Source of the DNA: Symbiodinium natans
Lineage: Eukaryota > Sar > Dinophyceae > Suessiales > Symbiodiniaceae
Direction of reading: 5' to 3'
NCBI GenBank assembly: GCA_905221605.1
Contig: CAJNDS010000280.1
Location: 312,001 to 376,000 of the forward strand
Length of the DNA stretch: 64,000 bases
Shown: one piece after another, positions 1-10,214 of the stretch
Numbering within the stretch: position 1 is the first letter of the stretch
Layout of the letters: the number at the start of each line of letters is the position of its first letter
Made by a program: the position numbers and the translations under genes
Notes under the pieces: model-generated
What the model saw: the letters and a program-made list of their open reading frames with translations, nothing else
What the model was told of the DNA's origin: nothing
Database searches by the model: none

Positions 1-1
1 A

Positions 2-30
2 TCCCGCTTGCTTCTCTGTGCGAAAACTCA
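2..30 (+). repeat. Candidate target-site duplication, left copy
   Basis: Positions 2-15 (TCCCGCTTGCTTCT) are identical to 4242-4255, and the following TGCGAAA is also shared after a small indel. It directly precedes the CA microsatellite that forms the 3' tail of the minus-strand LINE. The repeat is longer and less perfect than usual, so it would be an old duplication. Confidence 0.55.
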
Positions 31-253
31 CACACACACACACACGCTCTGCGGAGGGAAAGGTCAGACGAGTCAAGCCTAACAAACAAAAACCCCTCAG
101 AGAACAGCCAGAAGCCGTGATTCGCGCTACAGCGCGGGCTACGGCCCACTGACCTAACAGCTGAACGCTACGCATGGAGAGCCATACAGCGCCAGCACAA
201 GGCACGCCTGCCGCTTCGCAAACGTGACAGTCTATACAAACATTCTGCAATGG

Positions 254-961
254 TCACTTAGCACTTCCACTGGCATCATCCAGAAACCTTTGAAGCTGGC
301 GTTCGAGATCCCCTGCCGGTGCCACCCCCGGCAACTCCCGCACTCCCTGATCTCGGCGAAGATCTGCTTTGATGATGGCCCACACTTTGTCTGACGGGCT
401 GTTTTCCATCAGATTGATCTCCAACCGCTTGAGCTCTGGTCTGAAGTTTTTTTGGACGCGCGCGTACTTCACTTCGTGGTGGATGGCCTTCCACCCCTGT
501 TCCTGGTACTTGCTGGCATACTCCAACAGGACCGCGAGGGACTCTTGGTGGGAGGGATCTTGCTCTTTCGCACGTTGCTCCAAGTTGCGTGTTGCGACCG
601 CCAACAGAGCGTTCCAGACATGGATGTGAGGAAGGCCGAGGCGCTCCTCTTTGTCCTTTGGACTCATTTCCTTGGCTGCCTCCGCATACTTTTTGGTGGC
701 TTGCATGGCCTCCTGGATGTACGGGTTGGCTGCAGGAACTTGGTGCACTTCCAAGAGGATGCTGCGAAGAGCCCTGATTTGCATTGCGTTTGACAATGAC
801 AACTTTGCCAGTGTTGACAGCAGCTTTTTTGTCTCCGCATCCTCCATGCCCTGTCGCGCGACTGCACGAACCTTGGACGGCCGCTCGCCCTGATTTTGCT
901 CTAGGCCGAGGTTCATTGCTAACTTCGATGTGGGGGGGGAAGGTGAGCCCAGAAGTGTCAA
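254..961 (-). CDS. LINE ORF C-terminal segment, displaced by one frameshift
   Basis: The 235-residue frame is Lys/Glu/Leu/Gln-rich and predicted helical by inspection (for example repeated KYAEAAKEM and EYASKYQEQGW patterns), with no catalytic motif recognised. It overlaps the end of the reverse-transcriptase frame around the G8 run at 932-939. An indel there would join the two frames, so this is most likely the C-terminal tail of the same polyprotein rather than a separate gene. It could be an RNA- or protein-binding tail. The stop at 254-256 leaves about 220 bases of 3' non-coding sequence before the (GT)n tail. Confidence 0.6.
   Translation of the reverse strand: MTLLGSPSPPTSKLAMNLGLEQNQGERPSKVRAVARQGMEDAETKKLLSTLAKLSLSNAMQIRALRSILLEVHQVPAANPYIQEAMQATKKYAEAAKEMSPKDKEERLGLPHIHVWNALLAVATRNLEQRAKEQDPSHQESLAVLLEYASKYQEQGWKAIHHEVKYARVQKNFRPELKRLEINLMENSPSDKVWAIIKADLRRDQGVRELPGVAPAGDLERQLQRFLDDASGSAK
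932..939 (-). other. Homopolymer G8/C8 frameshift site in LINE ORF
   Basis: Eight consecutive G on the plus strand lie exactly where the protein-like reading frame changes between the finger region and the C-terminal region. Either a sequencing/assembly indel or an inactivating mutation. Confidence 0.6.
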
Positions 962-3056
962 GAAGTTCTATGGAATGCTGAAGATCCGGAAAATGACTGC
1001 GAACATGCCAATGATAAGCATAATGGTCAGCGAAGGCGGAGTCACATAGGGGGCAAATCACATCATAACACGGTGTGACCTCAACCGGCAAAAAAGCACT
1101 ATCAGCAATGCAACGGCCATGAAACAGAGCTCTTCTGAAATGATTTTTTGCAGAAGCGATACTGCTGAACGCCGATGAGCAGAAAGGACACTGGTTGGTG
1201 ACCACAAGGGTAGCTGCATGTACCTCGGTGCCATGTTCTCCATCCTGCGCAAACCTTTGATGCGCAAACAAAGCCTTTTGCGTCTGGAATCTTTGGCCAC
1301 ATATACTGCCGTCCACACGGAGTAATTCACACACATGCCCATCTGCAAACTCGGTACGTGTAGCAGCGGGACTCTGAGTTGTGCCGTCGGTGAAGCCAGG
1401 CGGCGGGATTTGAACAGATATGGACTTTGCCCTAAGCTCCGAAACATCTACAGCGCAAAATGCTTCACGAAGCACAGCGTCATGCAGTAGGTGTGCAGGG
1501 TTGTCTTTGACACTGTTAGATATCCATGCAGCCTCCTCGATCTGCGAGAGGTCACTGAGATCACTCCGTAGTTGTACAAGCCACGGATGGTCCGAAAGTG
1601 TTTTCTCGAAAGGGAACTGACCAAACATCGCAGCAAACATTTGATGATGCTCGCGGGGTTTCGCAAGCATGGTTTGAAGCCATCGAAGCCGTGCGACTAC
1701 AAGCTCGATGCCAACTGGAGCCACGCGAGCCCGAACGTGAACCTGTTGATTGGTTAGTGAACGGTATCTGGTGTTTCCATCCTCTAGCTGCTGTTTAGAA
1801 CAAGCTTGTCCTTGGAGAAGTTTGCGAAGCAACCCCACCAGGAAAGAGTCCATCTTGTTGATGAAGTGGTCGTTGACGTACCAAGCCACCAATCCCGATA
1901 AGAGAGTTTGAACCACCACGCATCGGAAAACCAACAATTTGAAACGCATATCAATCCGCTTGAACCAGAACCCACGAAAATCGTACCATGCACGTCTAGC
2001 AGCGTCAATGCGTCGTTGGCATTCAGGAGCAAAAGAACAGTCCCAATGCAAATATGGCCCCAGGTAGCGAGCTTCTTTTTTGCAGCCTGGCACCAGTTGA
2101 CCATAGAGAAAAGCTTCACGAGTAAGCTTGTGAGCTCCTGGGCCTCGAAGGTTAAGCAAGGCTTCAGCTTTGGATATATTCTGAACCATTGAAAGCCGAT
2201 CTAGCGCACCATCCAAGCGGGCAGCAGAGTCTTCTACTTTTTGGAATAGAGCACTTGGTTTGTTGTCTGCGACCCGAGACGCGAGATCGTCAACGAAAAC
2301 GGTAGTGGCCACCGAGATCGCCGTCGGGCAATGCTCCATGTTGGTGGTGAGAAGCTCATTGTGCGGCATCAGCTGGTCTTCGAATTGGCGGATTGCGCCC
2401 CAGCACACCAAGTTGAAACACTCAGTGGCGATTGTGCTTCCCTGCGGAATGCCAGAACCAGGCTGCAATAAGACTGACCCATCACATGCTTGGAGTTCAC
2501 ACCGGTGGTTGACGATGTGCTGTAAAAGAATTGATACATCCTGAGAGGGAGGCAGTTGTTGGAAAATGCTTCGAATGTTAGAATGCGCAGGTGAGGGGAA
2601 AGCATTCTTCACGTCGTAGAGCTTGAGCGCGGATGAAACCCCACTTGTGCGAAGTCGAAACGCCATGATGTTTTGCACTGCAATAGCCTCTTCTCTGCGC
2701 TTGCCCACAACACCACCATATGCAAAGGCAGGGGGAGAGGGAAGGTGCGGCACTACTGATCTGCGCCACAGCATTCTGTAGTACTGCTTGGCCAGTGCCC
2801 CAAAAGCATGTACAATGCGTACATCACTGCATAGGTTATCTTCCCCTACGTGCGGCTTGCAAGCTTTATGCACACAATGACCAGCACTGAGCTGGAATTG
2901 ACACGGCGCATGTCCTGCAGAACGTATACTCGCCAGAAGTTGTTTTAGCCAGCGTTGAGCAGTGAAGGGAGTTGGAAAAGACCGCTCGTGACCCACTCCA
3001 AATCTCTGCTGATCTCTCACCTCCTGTGGAAACATGACCAGCCGCCAGATTTCCAA
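940..3056 (-). CDS. Non-LTR reverse transcriptase with C-terminal zinc fingers
   Basis: Copies element RNA into DNA at the target site. About 706 residues are open from the methionine at 3056. Motif A is LYDVKNAFPS (Asp148), motif B is GIPQGST (202-208), motif C is FVDD (254-257, a variant of YxDD), and YLG at 331-333 fits motif E. C-terminal fingers follow: C623-C626-H639-H645 and C668-C671-H684-H688 (C-X2-C-X12-H type), plus a looser Cys/His cluster at 576-608. The methionine is only the first in the open frame; the native protein would continue upstream into the endonuclease. After residue about 706 the frame runs into a run of eight G (932-939 on the plus strand), past which a different frame (254-961) carries protein-like sequence. 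The frame used past 932 in register with the reverse transcriptase is a shadow, although it remains open to 276. Confidence 0.85.
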
Positions 3057-3579
3057 TGGGATTCACCATCAGGAACACTCTTTCGGAACGCACCAAGTTT
3101 GACACAGCGCGAAAGATCTCTGCAGTCACGGACAGCATGTTCGCGAGTGTGTTCGCGTGACCAGGCAGTGTGCCATATCAAACCTTGGCGGAGTAAACGC
3201 TGACTGACAGCTGTTGCGCTCCACCCACCCTGACGCGCATCTTGCGCGAGGTGTTTCTGCCATTGTTGGATTGATGGCATAGCAGTGAGAGGCATGCGGC
3301 CTCACTTCCTGCGAGACCCCTTGTGGACTTCCGCTATGCGCCTGCACAGCTTCCAGGCCTCCGCCAACCTTCGTTTCCTCCACGCCGTTTGCAACTCAAG
3401 CCGAAGATGCTCCCAACGAACCCTCCTGGAAGTTAAGAGTCTACAAAACAGTCATACAGTCTGTTTTACTCTATGCAATGGAACATTGAGGGCTTGACGA
3501 CACGCCAGCTTTGCCTCCTAAGTGGCTTTGTCAAGGCGAATTTGGGCTTTCCAGGCCGATAAAATCGGACCCATAGCCT

Positions 3580-4239
3580 TCAGGGCAATTGTAAGTTGCA
3601 AGCACTTGCAAGATTACAATGCTTGTATGCCAGAACAGCATCGTGTAGCACACCAGCATAAAAAAAATTGCATGAACCACCACGCACAGTACGTCTTTGA
3701 ACAAGAGCTGTTCGCCGCAAATCACGACAGCGAGCAACATCAGGATGAACAATCGCAGCCTCTTGAAAAACCTGTAAAGCGGCGCGGTGAAGGGTACTAC
3801 GAAGAACATCGTAAATATCAGTAGGGTTGTTACGCTGCACAGCCTCTTGCCAACGGTCCCAGTTGCTTGTACACTGTTGTTGTACCGCCTCCACGAAGCT
3901 GTCACGAGAATCACCTGCAGTGATACATCTGACAATTGCATCGCGATCCAAATTGACTTGGTCATGCGCTTCACATTGCAGATTTCTAGTGTGCAACCAG
4001 ATCCCCAGTGGCCGGTGATCAACCCGCTTCACACAGTTGACGAGTTGTAGCCGATCACCTTTGAGAACAAGGACGTGCGGGTTCTGCGCCAACCGTGACC
4101 AGCCTTGTGGGACACATATGCAGTCGATGCGAGAAGTTGTGCGAAACGTTGCCAGAATAGAATGTTGGACCAGCACTAACCATTGTATTGCACGCCACAA
4201 GGTGGTATTGCTCCAGAAACTGTTGAAAAATTGGCCCAT
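3580..4239 (-). pseudogene. LINE endonuclease (EEP-type) C-terminal remnant
   Basis: The 219-residue frame contains SRIDCI at residues 36-41 and DHRPL at 74-78. This pair resembles the C-terminal S-R-I-D and D-H signatures of exonuclease/endonuclease/phosphatase domains that nick target DNA in LINEs. The N-terminal half of the domain, with the other metal-binding residues, is missing. Downstream (residues 95-160) is an acidic/helical stretch of the kind that links endonuclease to reverse transcriptase. The frame stops at 3580, and between 3580 and 3056 the coding signal moves between frames with stops, so the connection to the reverse transcriptase is broken. Assignment rests on two short motifs plus position. 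Confidence 0.6.
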
Positions 4240-4241
4240 TG

Positions 4242-4270
4242 TCCCGCTTGCTTCTTTGCGAAACTTCTCA
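4242..4270 (+). repeat. Candidate target-site duplication, right copy
   Basis: Partner of the direct repeat at 2-30. It sits where the endonuclease-coding frame on the minus strand loses recognisable sequence, which fits a 5' truncation point. Confidence 0.55.
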
Positions 4271-5000
4271 TGGAGAGTTCCCCAAAACCTCGCTGCTTCT
4301 CTGTGCTAAAATTATCAGAAAAGCACAGTCCCCCAATAGTACCTTCCAGTGTGTCTGTGTGTGTTTTCCTCGTTTTTTCATTGTGAATGGGTGTGATGTG
4401 TTGTGGTTTTGGCGTTTTGGCAGAGAGTCGTGTCTTGTTATGTGGGTGCAAAGTGGCTTTGGTGGGTGGTGTGCGTTTGCGTGTATGTCGGCTGGGTTCT
4501 GCTGGTGGTTCAAGTGTGGAAGTGTGTGGGTGGTGAAAGATGTGTGGAGTTGGAGACACAAAAAGAGGGCAGAAATCAACGAGAAGCCGAAGTGATCTCC
4601 ACAGTGTGAGAAAGATCGCATGCGAACAATGCAAGACTGCTTTGTCTTGAATGCCGCTAAAGACAAGTTTAGCAAGCCAAGACGGCGTTTTTTGTTTTCT
4701 TGAGTGTTGTTGAAACAGTATCGAATAGAAAAAAGTCTTGTTTGTCTGTGAGTTGATTTCAATTATTATTGACCCTAAATGGATTCCAAAAGCAGCTCAA
4801 TTCTGGACACCGAAAACGGGCCCTAGATTTTGGATTTCCGGTGTGAACATACAAGGCCACCCAGGTTGGAGCCTCAAATTGGAACCCAAGTTTTAGGAGC
4901 AGCTCCTCGTTGCGAGTAAAACAAATAAGCCTCTCAGTCGGTTCCAGTCTAAGTCTTGTGTCAGTCTTCCCCAAAAATTAGAACAGCAGGCAGCAAGGCG
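4271..5000. other. No gene seen; TG-rich stretch
   Basis: 4340-4560 is rich in TGTGTG/GTGGGT words that keep several frames open by composition alone. No domain was recognised on either strand. Confidence 0.4.
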
Positions 5001-5041
5001 GCAAAGTGTAAACTTGTTTGGAACCGTGAGCGTGCTGTTGC

Positions 5042-5563
5042 GCGGACAGGCAAGCCCGTTGCAGGTGCACGAAGGCCATGCGTGCAACGCTAAGATACCT
5101 AAAGACCGTCGCCGGGTACTACGTTGTTTCCCCGACAGTCGAAGGACGAGCTGCGACTTTGCGCGTTTGTTGATGCGTCTTGGGGATCGGAGCGGTCCGT
5201 TTCCCGCCGATCGATATCCGGCGGATGCATCATGTTGGGCAGGGCGTGCATAAAGAGCTGGAGCAGGCTCCAACAAGCTGTGGCTTTATCTTCCGCCGAG
5301 AGTGAATGATATGCTTTGGTAAGGAAGCGTTGGGCGTGAGATGCGCTATAGGACATATCTTCGACAACCTTGTAAGCTTGAAACCCCAGATCTTTTGTGA
5401 TTCCGAGGCTGCGGTAAACATAAGCAAGATGGAGGGGCTCAGGAAGCTTAGGCACATAGAGCTCCGTTCATGCTTTGTGCAGTCTGAAGTGCAGATGGGA
5501 AATATCTTGGTGGTTTCGATCAAGGGTGAGCACAATCCTGCGGATCTATCCATACGACCATGA
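5042..5563 (+). pseudogene. Copia RNase H domain, broken
   Basis: Frame 2 from about 5042 gives the linker with LRYLKTVAGYY. Frame 3 from 5124 gives FVDASWGSE, RRSISGGCIML and VALSSAESE, the hallmark of Copia RNase H. Frame 2 from 5306 continues with FCDSEAAVNI, RHIELR and GEHNPADL. The RNase H acidic residues (Asp in VDASW, Glu in SAESE, Asp in FCDSE, Asp in NPADL) are all visible. Breaks: a frameshift before 5124, an in-frame TGA at 5307-5309 directly after SAESE, and a one-base deletion a few codons later (about 5322). Clearly inactive as read. Family membership is certain from the motif order. Confidence 0.85.
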
Positions 5564-6372
5564 AGCACATGAAGTCCATTGGTTTGGTCGAGTTCACCCT
5601 TCCCAAGTTCGAGAAAGGAGCAACTGCTTTTGCCTCGGCCTTGCAAGCTTGTGTTGCGCGTGGTGAAGTTACGTCTTTGCTTGAGCGTGGAAAGTGGAAG
5701 AAAGGTAGCTGTAGGTGGTTGATGATCGAGTTCTGTGCACCTCTTCTGTCCACGTTTTCGCGAGTTGCTGTCGACGAGTCCCCTTCTGTGCACGTGGTGA
5801 CGGTGACGGAGTCGGACGACGCCAGGAGAGCAGACACGGTTGCAGCCTTGAAAAGCTTGTGCGTGGAAGCGATTCGGCAGAACATGCGCGTGTACCTGTG
5901 GAGCAGCGCGCCCTGCGCCGGTGGTTGCCCATATCAGCGAATGTGGTTGCAGAATGGCGGAGAAGCACACCGTGCGCGCATAAGCAGTCTGCTTGACACA
6001 CATAGGAAATTGTGGAAATCGCTACTGAGCTTGGTGCCGTTTGTGCATGCTTGGAGCATAGAATGGCCCTGGAGGTGTCAGTACTGGACATGGAACCAAA
6101 CTCGAAGCTGTCGAAGCTTTCTGGAAGGTCAGAAGTACCTTATCTATGAGTGTATGGTTGAAGCTTGTGCACTTAACATGCGAGGGAGAGACGAGCTGTT
6201 GATCCGAAAGCAGTGGAAAGTAGTCTGTACTCTTCCCCAGCTTGCTAAGGTCCTCGACGTCATTAGGTGCACCAAGGACCACCGCCACTCTGAAAGGTTT
6301 GACCTGAGAGCTACCCAGCACTACCCCGAGTCTTTGTGCAAGATCGTTCTTCGCATTATTTCCGGTTTGTAA
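5560..6372 (+). CDS. Copia-associated PC-motif domain (methyltransferase-like)
   Basis: An open frame of 270 codons that starts with ATGA overlapping the RNase H stop. Visible landmarks are LMIEFC (54-59), a Thr/Asp-rich strand (81-93), YLWSSAPCAGGCPYQ (112-126), SIEWPWRCQYW (166-176), a KQWKVV segment (218-223), C237-X3-H241-X-H243 and TQHYPESLC (252-260). From memory, the same order recurs at the C-terminus of many dinoflagellate Copia polyproteins. The acidic motif, the Pro-Cys loop and the Glu-Trp-Pro motif resemble motifs I, IV and VI of C5-cytosine methyltransferases, but this is inference: methylase-type motif VIII (QxRxR) is not seen. The frame is intact although the RNase H upstream is broken. 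The middle (178-215) is Cys-rich and may hide a compensated frame change. Confidence 0.6.
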   Translation: MKHMKSIGLVEFTLPKFEKGATAFASALQACVARGEVTSLLERGKWKKGSCRWLMIEFCAPLLSTFSRVAVDESPSVHVVTVTESDDARRADTVAALKSLCVEAIRQNMRVYLWSSAPCAGGCPYQRMWLQNGGEAHRARISSLLDTHRKLWKSLLSLVPFVHAWSIEWPWRCQYWTWNQTRSCRSFLEGQKYLIYECMVEACALNMRGRDELLIRKQWKVVCTLPQLAKVLDVIRCTKDHRHSERFDLRATQHYPESLCKIVLRIISGL

Positions 6373-6428
6373 AGCCGTTTTACCTCAAGCAAACCCCCCA
6401 TGTGCAAACACGATGCTCGCATTAGGCT

Positions 6429-6860
6429 TCTTAAACTGCTGCCTAAATCCTCCACCGAAGGCCCAGCAGGTATTAAGCCTCTTAGACGTCTTAAACTGCT
6501 GCCCGAACCCTCCACAAAAGGCCCAGCGAGTATTCGGCCTCTTAAACTGCTGCCTAAAATCCTCCACAGAAGGCCCAGCAAGTATTACGCGTTTTAAACA
6601 GCTGCCCAAACCCTCCACAAAAGGCCCAGCAAGTCTCAGGCCTTTTAAACTGCTGCCTAAACCCTCTGCAGAAGGCCCAGCAAGTATTACGCTTTTTAAA
6701 CTGCTGCCCAAACCCTCCAAAAAAGGCCCAGCAAGTATTAGGCCTCTTAAACTGCTGCCTAAACCCTCCGCAGAAGCCCAGCAAGTATAACGCCTCTTAA
6801 ATTGCTGCCCAGAGGCCCAGCAAGTATTAGGCCTTTTAAACTGCTGCCTAAACCCCCCAC
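6429..6860 (+). repeat. About 51-bp minisatellite, roughly 9 units
   Basis: The unit reads CTTAAACTGCTGCC, TAAACCCTCCACA, then AAGGCCCAGCAAGTATTAGG. Units start near 6429, 6490, 6541, 6593, 6645, 6697, 6748, 6795 and 6835, with small indels. The same family recurs, more diverged, at 57478-58215. Open frames across it are by-products of the repeat. Confidence 0.9.
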
Positions 6861-7345
6861 AGAGGGGGGGGCTTGGTTGCGGCTTCAGGGGGGAGCTTTA
6901 GGGGGGAGCTTTAGGGGGGGCTTTAAGGGGGCTTAAAAAGAGGGGCTTAAAGGGGGCTTTAAGCCCCTTAAAACGGGGGGGCCTTAAAGGGGGGCTTAAA
7001 GGGGGTTTTAAAGGGGGGCTTAAAGGGGGGCTTCAAGGGGGCTTAAAGGGGGGCTTCAAGGGGGCTTAAAGGGGGGCTTCAAGGGGGCTTAAAGGGGGCT
7101 TTAAGGGGGGGCTTAAGGGGGGGCCTTAAGGGGGGCTTAAAGGGGGGGCATTAAGGGGGGGCTTAAGGGGGGGCTTAAGGGGGGGCTTAAGGGGGGGCTT
7201 AAGGGGGGCTTAAGGGGGGGCCGGGCTTTGACCCTTTGCCCGCCCCCCCCCCCGAAGGGATCCCCTTTGCAGGGACCCCTTTGAAGGGGGCTTAAGCAGG
7301 GCTTAAAGGGGGGCTTACAGGGGGGCTTAAGCCCCCCTTTGCCCA
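6861..7345 (+). repeat. GGGGGCTTAAA simple repeat
   Basis: Degenerate 10-13-bp units of a G run followed by CTTAAA or CTTTA, extremely G-rich on the plus strand, ending in C/G homopolymer stretches around 7240-7350. It probably forms slipped or quadruplex structures. No coding content. Confidence 0.9.
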
Positions 7346-7544
7346 AAGGGGGGGGGCCCATTTTCCCACTTTTTGCCAAGTTTGAGCTGCTGTGTGTACA
7401 AACGTATGTTATGCCACGCAGCGGCCAAATCCACACAGACGCTGCAGTCTAAGCGTGGCATTTGGATTCCAAAAGCCAGAGGTGCCCTGGCAGCTGTTGC
7501 GGCCAAATGTCGCTCTGTCTCACGAGGGTCCTGTGAGTCCACTC

Positions 7545-7700
7545 GTTTTAGCTGGTCAAGTGCCCGTTGTGACTGTCTGTCGGCGTTTGCTGAACCTGGG
7601 ACGCCTGGCACAACACCCACGGCCGTCTGTGCTGCAACGGGGACCTGAGACCTGGCATCTGCTGAAACTGGGACGCCCGGCCAAAGAGCTTCGGTGGTCC
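7545..7700 (-). repeat. PGVPG-type repeat, two inverted units
   Basis: The minus strand reads GVVPGVPGSANA and, one unit away, a similar block. Both match the repeat at 56200-56480, which lies on the plus strand. At DNA level the shared core is CCAGGCGTCCCAGGTTCAGC and close variants. Confidence 0.7.
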
Positions 7701-8408
7701 ATGCTGCACAGCGCGAAAGGGCCCGTGCACCTTGAGCCTGGCTAGGGGGCGCGGCAATTTAGGCTCCATTGTTGCAAAGGGATACCTACACGGGTGGGAG
7801 AAGCAGGCTTGCTGCTGGGTGTAGGGCAGTTATTCGAAAGCCTAACCTTTGCTGCGTTCTCGCTCTTAGTAGCAGACAAAGGTCAACGCAATGCGCAAAG
7901 CACTTCCTTGGCGCGTTCTCACTCTTACTGACCAGGGAAACACCTCCTTTGCGTTCTCGCTCGAGTGACGTTGCCCTGGCTTACTCCACTGGCGGGCCAG
8001 CATGGAGCGCCCAGGGCCCTTGGTGTTGCTCAAGTGCGCCATTGGCTGACTGTCCAGTCTGCTGATGAGTTGGAGTGATGCGCAATGCTCCTCATTTCTC
8101 TTAGCTAGCGGCGCCCGCGTTTATGCAAGTGCCAGGTGTAGACCCGCACCGAGCAAACGACCTCGTAACAGCACTCTGACATTCTGACACGCAACGGCTT
8201 TTACGATCTCACTGCACTACCTGGCGGTGCTCTCGAGTATTTCATGGGTGAAACTATGCGGAATCGGTAGCCGCTGGCTGCTCATGGACTGTCCCAGTCG
8301 CCAACCACCATGGGAAGCGATTGCGCGTGAATGCCAAGTCTGGCGTCTGCTGGATCGCTTTGGTGATTCCTGATATAATGTGGTTTGCTTGCTGAGTCCT
8401 TGGTGGGT
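7700..8408. other. No gene recognised
   Basis: Non-repetitive at low resolution; short words such as GCGTTCTCGCTC recur at 7855 and 7939. No domain-bearing frame on either strand. Confidence 0.35.
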
Positions 8409-8592
8409 GAGCGCTTTCAATACGTGGCTTCTACATGCTGGCACTGTCAGTTGCAGGCTTCTTACAGTGTGGCTTTGCGATTCCTACAGTGTGGCTTAGT
8501 GAAGGAACTGGGCACGGTGTGAGCGCTCTCAATACGTGGCATCGACATGTTGGCACTGCTAGCTGCAGGATTCTTACAGTGTGGCCTTGCGA
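8409..8592 (+). repeat. 112-bp tandem repeat, about 1.6 units
   Basis: 8409-8480 and 8521-8592 share GAGCGCT..CAATACGTGGC, then TGGCACTG, GTTGCAGG-like and TTCTTACAGTGTGGC blocks, with a period of 112 bp. Confidence 0.75.
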
Positions 8593-8736
8593 CGGAGCCC
8601 AACGCTAACTCAGCTTGGGCACCGCTTGGCGCTACTCAAGTGCGCCGCAGGCTATCGTTGTAACTGCGGCAATTCGGCCTATTGCTTGTTTGCTCTGAGG
8701 TCGCTCTTGGCATGTCCTAGATGTTGATCAAGAAGT

Positions 8737-8797
8737 CCCCACTGGCTAACCACCATGGGGCATCGCGGGTGCACCCTTCCGTCCGGAAGGGTGTGCC
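8737..8797 (+). other. Conserved block plus hairpin, copy 1
   Basis: A 26-bp block that starts CCCCACTGGCT and ends CACCATGGGGCA is followed by an inverted repeat (GCACCCTTCCG at 8771-8781 against 8784-8796, loop TC). The same block recurs at 12123-12148, followed by a different hairpin. Function unknown. Confidence 0.5.
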
Positions 8798-9128
8798 CCC
8801 GGCCAAATTGTCTTCTCTTGTGACCATTTGATGATTGATGGACACTGAAATTTGCTGAGCCAGCACTTTCGCTCTTGCTAGGCTGACATATACGACTGCA
8901 GCTCGCCAAGAGCATTACCGACCGGCTCTGCGCAAACAACTTTGAGATGGTGATTTTGACTTCCTGGCATACTTCGCATTTTGCGACCTCTCTACGAGCT
9001 TGGTGCTACAAGGATCCGCCCTTGAACTACAACGACGAGTTTGAGTTCTGAGCGCGTGGGGAGTTTCTTAGCTTTTTCGCCTTTTCTTCTTGGTTTCCTT
9101 GTCTGCTTTGCTTGGTTGCTGGGTGGTG

Positions 9129-9501
<373 letters not shown>

Positions 9502-9539
9502 CTTCGGTTGGTGGTGTTGTTCGTCTTTCTTGTTCTTCT

Positions 9540-9620
9540 TGCTTCTCACGGCGATCTGTTTCACACCTAGTTGCGAGATCCACAAGAACGGCCTACTGTG
9601 CTACTGATGTAGTAAAGAGG
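9540..9620 (+). repeat. Copy of the helicase-gene 3' end sequence
   Basis: Positions 9589-9620 are identical over 32 bases to 59145-59176, where the sequence encodes the last residues (TTSVAQ) and stop of the helicase gene on the minus strand. Homology extends leftwards at lower identity to about 9555 (GTTTCAC and ACAAGA words). To the right the two loci diverge at once. No helicase-coding sequence follows here. Confidence 0.7.
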
Positions 9621-9674
9621 CGTCACTGAGGCGTCCGCACTTTTAAAAAAATACCGCCGCGGTTGTTGGGATCC

Positions 9675-9723
9675 CTGCTCGGAGTTGGCTCGTTAGAACT
9701 TTGTGGCGAAAAACTCCGAGCAG
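9675..9723. other. Perfect 12-bp stem-loop
   Basis: CTGCTCGGAGTT at 9675-9686 pairs with AACTCCGAGCAG at 9712-9723 around a 25-base loop. No gene adjoins it. Confidence 0.5.
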
Positions 9724-10214
9724 TGGCCTAGCAAAATGTCTTCGACACGCCCGTAGCAACATTCTCGATGGTGCAGTTCATAAATGGTTCGAGGTCACGG
9801 CACTGGCTGAGCTGGCACTTGCCAAGAGCCGTCGGCAGGCACGCTGCGATCAGCAAAGATGCGAACGGGAAAAACGAAGCCATTGCGGGAAGGGACAACT
9901 CAGACCCTAGCTTTAAGAATGCTTGCAAAAGAAAGTCAAAGATTCTGAATTGCAGGGCCTTTTGTAGGACAACACATGTCTACGTTTGCCTTGAGCTCGA
10001 CCAGAGGGAGCAGCATCTCACCCGTCGGTGCCGTCACCGCGGCAGCTGGCTGACGTTCGCAAAGATCCGAGCCGCGGCAAATCAGCGCTGCCACTGCAAC
10101 GCGTGCTGAGTCGACGAAAAAGAATTCTTGTGTTTCCGCCCAACTCCCCAGCGCAGCAGTGACAAAGCTCTTGTGGCTTCGCGCTCGCTGGCAACAGCCC
10201 CGCTTGAAAAAAGC
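9724..10214. other. No gene recognised
   Basis: Several short frames overlap on both strands with no motif. Confidence 0.3.

Larger units (their letters stand above)
31..4241 (-). mobile_element. 5'-truncated LINE-like non-LTR retrotransposon
   Basis: On the minus strand the order is an endonuclease C-terminal remnant, a reverse transcriptase, C2H2-like fingers, a C-terminal region, a 3' non-coding stretch and a short (GT)n tail (CA repeat at 29-45 on the plus strand). The edges are flanked by similar direct repeats at 2-30 and 4242-4270: the first 14 bases are identical and the rest matches with small indels. This layout (truncated 5' end, microsatellite tail, flanking duplication) is the classic result of target-primed reverse transcription. 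The N-terminal half of the endonuclease is absent beyond 4240. The coding part has several frame changes upstream of 3056 and one near 935, so this copy is probably dead. Clade assignment (L1/L2/RTE-like) was not possible by eye. Confidence 0.75.
5042..6372 (+). mobile_element. Decayed Copia-type retrotransposon, 3' part
   Basis: Three consecutive pieces in different frames match the end of a Copia polyprotein in order: the RT/RNase H linker (ATLRYLKTVAG, from about 5078), the RNase H core, then a 270-residue terminal domain. No LTR could be delimited, and nothing convincing of integrase or reverse transcriptase remains upstream of 5042. Confidence 0.75.

Noticed and set aside
276-931. C-terminal 220 residues of the reverse-transcriptase frame
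   Set aside because: Past the G8 run this frame reads Gly/Arg/Ser-rich out-of-frame sequence; the neighbouring frame is the credible one.
9589-9620. 32-bp motif as a Helitron 3' terminus
   Set aside because: The hairpin is only 4 bp and no CTRR end or Rep domain was found; kept as a repeat of unknown type.
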